A stretch of DNA of 33,058 nucleotides from Bacteroidaceae bacterium (GTDB taxonomy: Bacteria > Bacteroidota > Bacteroidia > Bacteroidales > Bacteroidaceae). Location of the stretch: assembly GCA_024398515.1 (NCBI GenBank), contig JAKSIZ010000030.1, forward strand, positions 1 to 33,058. Reading direction: 5' to 3'. Positions 27,914-33,058 of the stretch are shown piece after piece. The notes under the pieces were generated by a model that made no database searches, was not told the DNA's origin, and was given only the letters and a program-made list of their open reading frames with translations. Positions within the stretch are counted from its first letter, which is position 1; each line of letters opens with the position of its first letter. A program made the translations under genes and the position numbers.

Positions 27914-29071
27914 CTATTCTTCTTCCTTTGTCTTGCCAGTGAGGATTATACTTGCTACTCTGGTAATATCTGCTACGTCAACAACGCCATCATCATTCGT
28001 GTCGCCCTTTGGCTGGTTGTCGTATTCTACATAAATCTCACTGTTGCCTGTGATTTTTGGAGTAGTGTATTTGCCGTCTGCCACATCAGCCGTAACATCT
28101 TCACCATTGAAAGTCACAGCAACTATTTTACCATTTTTCTTGTTGTCTAAAAGATATTTATACGTTTTTCCTATTTCAACGGCTTGCTGAAGAATAGCAC
28201 CATTCACCCCCATAATTGTCAAATAAATATCTTCCTCTGGTTCATCTGAGAATTCTTCAATATTAACAAACTCCATCCACACAGGAGCAGAGCAAAACAT
28301 TGACCATGTTCCTTCAGGCACATATAACACACATTTTTTCTTATCCACACCATACCATACACCATCTTCTATGTTTAGCGGTCTTTTCCAATGTACCTTT
28401 ATGCTTGCCAAACTATAACATTGCATAAAAGCAGCATAGTCAATCGAAGTCACTGAATTAGGTATTGTCACACTTGTCAAGCTTGAACAGCCGTCAAAAG
28501 CAGAACCGCCAATTGATGTCACGGAATTAGGTATTGTCACACTTGTCAAGCTTGAACAGCCAGAAAAAGCAGCATTGTTAATCGAAGTCACGGAATTAGG
28601 AATTGTCACACTTGTCAAGCCGTAACAGCCAGAAAAAGCATAACTTCCAAGCGAAGTCACGGAATTAGGAATTGTCACACTTGTCAAGCTTGTACAATTC
28701 ATAAAAGCATAACTTCCAATCGAAGTCACTGAATTAGGGATTGTAACACTTGTCAAGCCGTAACAGTAACCAAAAGCATAATTTCCAATCGAAGTCACTG
28801 AATTAGGTATTGCCACACTTGTCAAGTGATCACATATATAAAAAGCAGCCTCGCCAATCGAAGTCACATCTTTGTCGAATGTAATTATTCCCTGACCATT
28901 TGAATATTTATTACTTACGATAGTAGCGCCACCGAATGCATGGCTATCGTTTGGATTTACAACTTTGCCATACAATGATGTGTAATAGATAGTGTTGTTT
29001 GGGATAGCCCTTGCTCCAATGCTTATCATCCCGAATATGCAGAGCATAAAGAAAATTTTTATCTTAATCAT
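27914..29071 (-). CDS. BspA-like leucine-rich repeat secreted protein with dockerin-like C-terminus
   Basis: This encodes 385 residues. A signal peptide (cut near ARA-IPNN) precedes seven tandem 23-residue LRR_5/BspA repeats (69-229) of the form VTSIGxxAFxxCxxLTSVTIPNS, each with a cysteine at position 12. A linker follows (KVHWKRPLNIEDGVWYGVD, a common BspA tail), then a segment with a MGVNGAILQQAVEIGKTYKY start. The C-terminus is GDTNDDGVVDVADITRVASI, a calcium-loop, dockerin-like motif frequent in Prevotella surface proteins. BspA proteins bind host matrix proteins and mediate adhesion or coaggregation. It is first in an operon with the PPAD-like gene, which begins 51 bp (or 33 bp) later. 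The N-terminus has no lipobox. Confidence 0.92.
   Translation of the reverse strand: MIKIKIFFMLCIFGMISIGARAIPNNTIYYTSLYGKVVNPNDSHAFGGATIVSNKYSNGQGIITFDKDVTSIGEAAFYICDHLTSVAIPNSVTSIGNYAFGYCYGLTSVTIPNSVTSIGSYAFMNCTSLTSVTIPNSVTSLGSYAFSGCYGLTSVTIPNSVTSINNAAFSGCSSLTSVTIPNSVTSIGGSAFDGCSSLTSVTIPNSVTSIDYAAFMQCYSLASIKVHWKRPLNIEDGVWYGVDKKKCVLYVPEGTWSMFCSAPVWMEFVNIEEFSDEPEEDIYLTIMGVNGAILQQAVEIGKTYKYLLDNKKNGKIVAVTFNGEDVTADVADGKYTTPKITGNSEIYVEYDNQPKGDTNDDGVVDVADITRVASIILTGKTKEEE
28446..28928 (-). repeat. 69-bp tandem repeats encoding BspA leucine-rich repeats
   Basis: The motif GAAGTCAC (or GATGTCAC) recurs with an exact 69-bp period at 28446, 28515, 28584, 28653, 28722, 28791 and 28860. In each unit about 36 bp is nearly invariant (coding LTSVTIPNSVTS) and about 33 bp varies. 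The exact period and high identity suggest repeat gain or loss by recombination. Confidence 0.92.
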
Positions 29072-29121
29072 AAATTCTTATTTTATTCTATTGGTATATC
29101 CATACATTTTGACATCACTTG

Positions 29122-29153
29122 CAAAAGTAAAGATTATTTTTCTTTCTGCCAAA
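29122..29153 (-). promoter_or_regulatory. Bacteroidetes-type promoter for the BspA-deiminase operon
   Basis: On the minus strand, TTTG (29153-29150), a 20-bp spacer and TACTTTTG (29129-29122) fit TTTG-N19/21-TAnnTTTG. Transcription would start near 29115, about 44 bases ahead of the ATG at 29071. No operator is obvious. Confidence 0.75.
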
Positions 29154-29230
29154 CTTTTTCAACGGTTATTCTTGCCTTTTCCGTGGTAAGAGTAATTTTG
29201 CTGGAATAAGTATAAAAAGTCAAAAGGGAG

Positions 29231-30448
29231 TTACTCAACCTTTACCACTACAGGATTGTCGAGTTCTTTCTTCCACGACTGCATCCACTTGTACCAGTCT
29301 TTATCCGTGTGGAAGCCGAAATTCTCGTTGTCGCTACAGAAGGCTATGTGATAGTTTATCATGCCTTGCTTTGGTGAAACGAGCACAGGATAGTTGTCCT
29401 TGTCTGAAGGTAAGTCTTGCTTGAAGTTGTCTTTTGCTATACAAACAGCCAGACCGACGGTTTCGCGCTTATGTCCTGCCGAGTCCTTTTCGCTTACAGG
29501 CCAGTCTGTACCCCAACAACCACGCAGACCTTTCTTGTCGGTATATTCGGTTGAGTTCTTCACATTGATAACTCCCGTACAGAAAGTATAGTCGTCAGTT
29601 GGCTGAAGGAAACGTGCCTTGACTTCCAAGTCGCGATGTCCTGCATATAATATATATAAGGTGTGAAGGTCAACACGAGGCTTGCCGGCATTGTAAGTGT
29701 CCCAATTATTATCTACGACCTCAACTACTGTACGCAATGGTCCACGGGAAAGGATGCGTTCGGTGCGATGACTAACCTTGTCGAGCAACTGTGGTTTGCT
29801 GCCATCCCATCCGCGAAGAGAGCCAACGCCAAGCGTACTGCCTACCCAAAGGCAATCATCGCCAAAGCCAGATGCAAGTTCATCCTTCGTTGGATAGAAC
29901 TGTGTCTGCTTTATCTCCATGCCTTTGCGATACTTGCCATAGATGTCAACCGTCTGTCTATTGTCGAAATAGATGCGGTAAGCCACCAGTTCTGTTTCAA
30001 ACGCAGGACCATGATGCTGCAGTAGATTGTATGGATTAACATCGTCATCGACCGTCAATCCTGAGATATAACTTGTCTGTCGTTTGCCTTTTTCCTTTGG
30101 ATTGTTGAGCAGCATCTCGGCATAAACGCGGTTGCTTGGGAACGTTGTGAACTCGCCATCGTCGGACAGCGTCACTGTAAATGTCTTTGTTTCCTTCTTA
30201 CCGAAGTCAGCAAGGAAGCACAGTTCGTCAACCTTTCCATCACCATTCAGGTCGTCTGCCTGATAGATTTGTTCGGTTCCATTAAGTTCTACCTTCGCAG
30301 AATGTACGTCTTTTCCACGCACATCAATCACAACAGGAACGTCTGTACGACTGATATTCATCGGGTTCTTACACGTAACTGTCAATGTCTCTGCATTAAC
30401 ATTAGCACAACAAGCAATCAATACAAGCGTAATCAAGTTCTTTTTCAT
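29231..30448 (-). CDS. DUF4861 family secreted protein
   Basis: This encodes 405 residues with a signal peptide (MKKNLITLVLIACCANVNA). The start resembles an Ig-like strand domain (TLTVTCKNPMNISRTDVPVVID), including a calcium-loop-like DDLNGDGKVDEL at about 65-76. The main body has conserved aromatic and polar patches such as NPYNLLQHHGPAFETELVAYRIYFD, GDDCLWVGSTLGVGSLRGWDG and LRGCWGTDWP. I recognise it as DUF4861, a Bacteroidetes family common in polysaccharide-utilisation loci, with no enzyme activity that I can assign from sequence. It lies 23 bp after the glycosyltransferase gene and could share the mtaB promoter. A carbohydrate-related periplasmic role is inference. Confidence 0.82.
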   Translation of the reverse strand: MKKNLITLVLIACCANVNAETLTVTCKNPMNISRTDVPVVIDVRGKDVHSAKVELNGTEQIYQADDLNGDGKVDELCFLADFGKKETKTFTVTLSDDGEFTTFPSNRVYAEMLLNNPKEKGKRQTSYISGLTVDDDVNPYNLLQHHGPAFETELVAYRIYFDNRQTVDIYGKYRKGMEIKQTQFYPTKDELASGFGDDCLWVGSTLGVGSLRGWDGSKPQLLDKVSHRTERILSRGPLRTVVEVVDNNWDTYNAGKPRVDLHTLYILYAGHRDLEVKARFLQPTDDYTFCTGVINVKNSTEYTDKKGLRGCWGTDWPVSEKDSAGHKRETVGLAVCIAKDNFKQDLPSDKDNYPVLVSPKQGMINYHIAFCSDNENFGFHTDKDWYKWMQSWKKELDNPVVVKVE

Positions 30449-30471
30449 AATTAGAAGTTTTTAATATTTTG

Positions 30472-31512
30472 TTATTGTATTTGCGAAAACTTTCTTATTC
30501 CTTTTATATAATACTTAGTCAGGATGCTGTATGGGGCGAGTAGCGAGGCGGAGTTCAGAGCATCAGCGACCTGTCTTCTTGCGTTGGCGCGGATGGAAGG
30601 GTTCGTTTTTGTTATCTTCCGGAACGCACATCGGGCACGATATATTGCCTTGAAGTCGCCGAGATTACGGTTAAGGATCAACGTCTGCCACGCTGCAACA
30701 TAGTCAAGGAACCACCTAACACGCATCACATGCTTCAGTTCCTTGTCGGGAAGGTTCTTGTAAAGCATCGTGAGATTATTGCGGAAGTTGAGAAAAGTCT
30801 TCATAGGATTGCTTTTCGACAACGTTGCTCCACCTACGTGAAAGACCATACTTTGCGGTACGACGGCTATTTTCCTGCCCATGAGCCTCAGTCGCCAACA
30901 CAAATCTATCTCTTCGTTATGGGCAAAGAAAGAGCCATCGAAGCCTCCAGCCTTCGTCCAATCCTCACGACGTATCATCAATGCTGCACCCGTAGCCCAC
31001 ATCACCTCACACGTATCGTCGTATTGTCCTTCGTCTTTTTCCACTGTATCAAACAGTCGTCCACGGCAAAAAGGATAGCCATACTTATCAATAAAGCCTC
31101 CACTTGCACCTGCATATTCAAACTCATCACGCTTTCGCAAGGCACGAAGCTTGGGTTGACAGGCGGCAAACTCGGGGTTTGTATCCATGAAATCCTCCAA
31201 TGGTTTGAGCCAACCGTGCGTTACTTCTATGTCGGAATTGAGCAAAAGATAGTAAGAGTAACCCTCCTTCTCCCCGAAAAAGGACGTTTTTCCCAACGCA
31301 ACATTGTATCCTCCTGCGAAGCCATAGTTCTTGTCGAGGGCTATTACCTTCACTTGCGGGAACTCTGACGCGAGCATTTCTGCACTGCCATCAGTGGAAG
31401 CATTGTCTGCCACAAACACATCTGCGCCTTCAGTGCAGGCAAAAAGTGTAGGCAGATATTGCCTGAGCATGTCCTTGCCGTTGTAATTCAATATGACGAT
31501 TGCGGTTTTCAT
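30472..31512 (-). CDS. Glycosyltransferase family 2, rhamnosyltransferase-like
   Basis: This encodes 346 residues of an inverting GT-A enzyme. Motifs: AIVILNYNGKD at the nucleotide-binding start; VFVADNASTDGSAEML; NYGFAGGYNVAL; the metal-binding LLLNSDIEV; and the C-terminal acceptor-site region GGFDGSFFAHNEEIDLCWRL. These match the WbbL/RfbN-like rhamnosyltransferase subgroup, which adds sugars to lipid-linked or cell-surface glycans on the cytosolic face of the membrane. The C-terminal part has hydrophobic and basic helices (VRWFLDYVAAWQTLILNRN) that may associate with membrane. The ATG follows the mtaB stop by one base, giving tight coupling. Donor and acceptor are not determined. Confidence 0.92.
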   Translation of the reverse strand: MKTAIVILNYNGKDMLRQYLPTLFACTEGADVFVADNASTDGSAEMLASEFPQVKVIALDKNYGFAGGYNVALGKTSFFGEKEGYSYYLLLNSDIEVTHGWLKPLEDFMDTNPEFAACQPKLRALRKRDEFEYAGASGGFIDKYGYPFCRGRLFDTVEKDEGQYDDTCEVMWATGAALMIRREDWTKAGGFDGSFFAHNEEIDLCWRLRLMGRKIAVVPQSMVFHVGGATLSKSNPMKTFLNFRNNLTMLYKNLPDKELKHVMRVRWFLDYVAAWQTLILNRNLGDFKAIYRARCAFRKITKTNPSIRANARRQVADALNSASLLAPYSILTKYYIKGIRKFSQIQ

Positions 31513-31513
31513 A

Positions 31514-32800
31514 TTATGATATTTTGCACGGAGATTCCGAAAGTTCCGTGGTTTCCGTGAGTTCTTGGAGCCTTTCTCCTATCAAAGCTGACTTATCTTC
31601 ATTGAAGTCGCCAAGCCTGACGCGTACGATTTTATTATCAAGTTCTGGGCGCGACGGCATTTCAACTCGGATATAATTCTCGGTAAAACCGCTCATCGGC
31701 TTGCCTCTGCGTGCATGTTCCATCAATACAAGTGCCTCGCTGCCTATATGTGAACGATAGAAATCTTCTGTTTTCTTTCGGCTCAACTCAAGCAAGAGTT
31801 GGCTTCGACGCTTCTTTTCCTTCTCGTCAACGACGTATGAAATGCGCAAGGCCTTGGTTCCTGGGCGCTCGGAATAAGGGAAAACATGCAGTTGGGTGAC
31901 GTCAAGCGAGTCGATAAACCTATATGAATCCTCGAAAAACTCAGGCGTCTCTCCCCTACTCCCTACCATTACGTCAACGCCAATGAAGGCATTAGGCATA
32001 CGGAGTTTAATGCGATGAATCTTGTCGGCAAACAGTTGCGAGTCGTAATGACGGTGCATAAGTCGCAGCACATCATCGCTTCCACTCTGCAAAGGAACAT
32101 GAAAATGCGGCATGAACCTCTTGCTCTCGGCAACGAAATCTATGAGTTCGTCGCTTATCAGGTCTGGTTCAAGACTGCTAATCCTGTATCGTTCTATGCC
32201 TTCAACATCGTCAAGAGCCCTCACGAGGTCGATAAACTTCTCGCCTGTTGTCCTGCCGAAGTCGCCTATGTTTACGCCAGTAATCACTATTTCCTTGCCT
32301 CCCTCCTGCGCAGCTGTGCGTGCTTCTGCCACAAGACTTGCTATCGTGCCGTTGCGGCTCCTGCCTCTGGCAAACGGAATCGTGCAGTATGTGCAGAAAC
32401 AATTACATCCATCCTGCACCTTGAGGAAGTATCGTGTACGGTCGCCTCGGCTGCAGCTTGGAGTGAATTGGTCCAAATCCTTCACCCACACTTCGCTTAC
32501 GCCTGGTATCGCCCTTACTTGTTCGGGCTGCAACTGAGCGTAACAACCGGTGACTATGACGCATGCGCCTGGGTTCTGACGCACTAATCGGTTTATTGCC
32601 TGACGGCATTTATGGTCGGCAACGTCGGTTACGGAGCAGGTGTTCACATAGCAGATGTCGGCAACTTCGCCCGTCTTTGCCTTCACTGCTCCATGCTGTT
32701 CCATGGTTTGGGCAAACGTTGAAGTTTCCGAGAAGTTGAGCTTGCACCCCAAGGTGTAATATGCAACCTTCTTTCCCTTAACTGTTGAAAAGTCTATCAA
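31514..32800 (-). CDS. mtaB: MtaB, tRNA t6A37 methylthiotransferase
   Basis: This encodes 428 residues, starting at TTG 32800. An in-frame TAA lies three codons upstream and the first internal ATG falls inside the conserved N-terminal domain, so the TTG start is forced. The UPF0004 domain carries cluster-binding C19 (YYTLGCKLN), C55 (VNTCSVTD) and C86 (TGCYAQ). The radical SAM motif CxxxCxxC is C132, C136, C139 (GCNCFCTYC). A C-terminal TRAM-like part (about 360-415) has MSGFTENYIRVEMP. MtaB converts t6A37 of tRNA to ms2t6A37. The substrate base is made by the TsaBDE system, and tsaD is in this window. Its promoter is 22 bp upstream. A GT2 gene follows one base later. Confidence 0.95.
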   Translation of the reverse strand: MIDFSTVKGKKVAYYTLGCKLNFSETSTFAQTMEQHGAVKAKTGEVADICYVNTCSVTDVADHKCRQAINRLVRQNPGACVIVTGCYAQLQPEQVRAIPGVSEVWVKDLDQFTPSCSRGDRTRYFLKVQDGCNCFCTYCTIPFARGRSRNGTIASLVAEARTAAQEGGKEIVITGVNIGDFGRTTGEKFIDLVRALDDVEGIERYRISSLEPDLISDELIDFVAESKRFMPHFHVPLQSGSDDVLRLMHRHYDSQLFADKIHRIKLRMPNAFIGVDVMVGSRGETPEFFEDSYRFIDSLDVTQLHVFPYSERPGTKALRISYVVDEKEKKRRSQLLLELSRKKTEDFYRSHIGSEALVLMEHARRGKPMSGFTENYIRVEMPSRPELDNKIVRVRLGDFNEDKSALIGERLQELTETTELSESPCKIS

Positions 32801-32822
32801 TGTACTTTATTTTAACAAGCCA

Positions 32823-32854
32823 CAAAGTTATAAAAAATATACTTCACCACCAAA
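32823..32854 (-). promoter_or_regulatory. Bacteroidetes-type promoter for mtaB
   Basis: On the minus strand, TTTG (32854-32851), a 20-bp spacer and TAACTTTG (32830-32823) match the consensus. Transcription should begin near 32816, leaving only about 16 bases ahead of the TTG start. A small inverted repeat (CATG-GTGTA-CATG, 32860-32872) just upstream could be an operator. Confidence 0.83.
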
Positions 32855-32907
32855 TTTTTCATGGTGTACATGCAAAAATCCGTGTTATCAAGAAAGAAAA
32901 AAAAATG

Positions 32908-33034
32908 ATATGATGTATGGTGTGCTTCATTCTGAAGCCCATGCCTGTGTGTGGTGTTGCAGTGCTAAAGAACAAGTTCTTGCGCTGCAATACCACACAC
33001 AGGCACCACTGTCGTGGCCATCCATACATCATAT
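32908..33034. repeat. 127-bp imperfect inverted repeat able to form a three-armed cloverleaf
   Basis: Outer arms ATATGATGTATGG (32908-32920) and CCATACATCATAT (33022-33034) are perfectly complementary over 13 bp. Inside are three hairpins. The first is GCTTCA-TTC-TGAAGC at 32924-32938. The second is a long central stem (13 bp 32943-32955 with 32992-33004, a G/T pair, 6 bp TTGCAG with CTGCAA, then AAGAAC with GTTCTT at the tip). The third is CCAC-TGTC-GTGG at 33006-33017. On the minus strand the structure is followed by nine Ts (32905-32897 read in reverse). It lies upstream of mtaB at the window edge; its right-hand neighbour is unknown. Confidence 0.9.
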
Positions 33035-33040
33035 AAAAAA

Positions 33041-33054
33041 TATGCTAACGCATA
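33041..33054 (-). other. Small hairpin at window edge
   Basis: TATGC (33041-33045) pairs with GCATA (33050-33054) around TAAC. On the minus strand it is followed by six Ts (33040-33035), so it could be a weak terminator for a minus-strand transcript entering from the right. The stem is only 5 bp. Confidence 0.35.
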
Positions 33055-33058
33055 AAAA

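Noticed and set aside
27119-28150. 343-codon open frame on the + strand
   Set aside because: It lies antisense to the PPAD-like gene and the end of the BspA-like gene, both of which have clear family motifs. Its translation is low in structure and has no recognisable domain.
32908-33034. tRNA or tmRNA gene
   Set aside because: The fold looks like a cloverleaf, but arm lengths (13-bp outer stem, about 30-bp central arm), missing T-loop and anticodon features and no CCA-type end rule out a tRNA.
32908-33034. Integron attC site
   Set aside because: I found no conserved attC core triplets at the ends and no integrase in the window, so the structural similarity alone is not enough.

Overview
The window looks like chromosomal DNA of a Bacteroidales bacterium, most likely Prevotella or a close relative. 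The evidence is SusC/SusD outer-membrane pairs, a BspA-type leucine-rich repeat protein, the Bacteroidetes-specific rpmB-rpmG-DUF4295 cluster, and promoters of the Bacteroidetes form TTTG-N19/20-TAnnTTTG. Five such promoters have both boxes and a sixth shows only the -7 box. Shine-Dalgarno signals are not prominent. I see no tRNA, rRNA, transposase, integrase or CRISPR array.

Region 1 (1-15046, + strand) is a nutrient-uptake or surface locus. It runs: 3' end of a SusD, a small lipoprotein (DUF5004-like), a second lipoprotein (DUF4961-like), a SusC without the usual N-terminal carboxypeptidase-regulatory domain, a SusD, a full-length SusC, and a 1536-residue secreted CotH-kinase protein with two lamin-tail domains. 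There is no recognisable glycoside hydrolase or local regulator, so the substrate cannot be assigned. Short tandem repeats sit at the SusD-SusC junction, after SusC, and inside cotH.

Region 2 (15047-22860, + strand) is housekeeping: a YbiT-type ABC-F protein with a degenerate second nucleotide-binding site, grpE, dnaJ, folC, a type I methionine aminopeptidase with its own promoter, tsaD, and the rpmB-rpmG-DUF4295 ribosomal cluster. It ends at a bidirectional terminator shared with the convergent rng gene.

Region 3 (22914-25077, - strand) is an HU, 29-residue basic protein, RNase G operon with a clear promoter. Region 4 (25431-29153, - strand) is a BspA-like protein, a lipoprotein resembling Porphyromonas peptidylarginine deiminase, and a nitronate monooxygenase/FabK-like flavoprotein, in tight succession behind one promoter. 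Region 5 (29231-32854, - strand) is mtaB, a GT2 glycosyltransferase and a DUF4861 protein. TsaD makes t6A37 and MtaB methylthiolates it, so two steps of one tRNA modification are encoded here.

The most unusual signals are non-coding. Two intergenic regions each hold exactly three copies of a short palindrome separated by 6 bp (unit AAAGTTGTACAACTTT, 22-bp period, at 15122-15181; unit AAAACTGCTACAGTTTT, 23-bp period, at 25265-25327). They differ in sequence but share architecture and placement between co-directional operons. A 127-bp imperfect inverted repeat (32908-33034) can fold as a three-armed cloverleaf followed by a T-tract on the minus strand. The best protein lead is the predicted surface-exposed PPAD-like deiminase.
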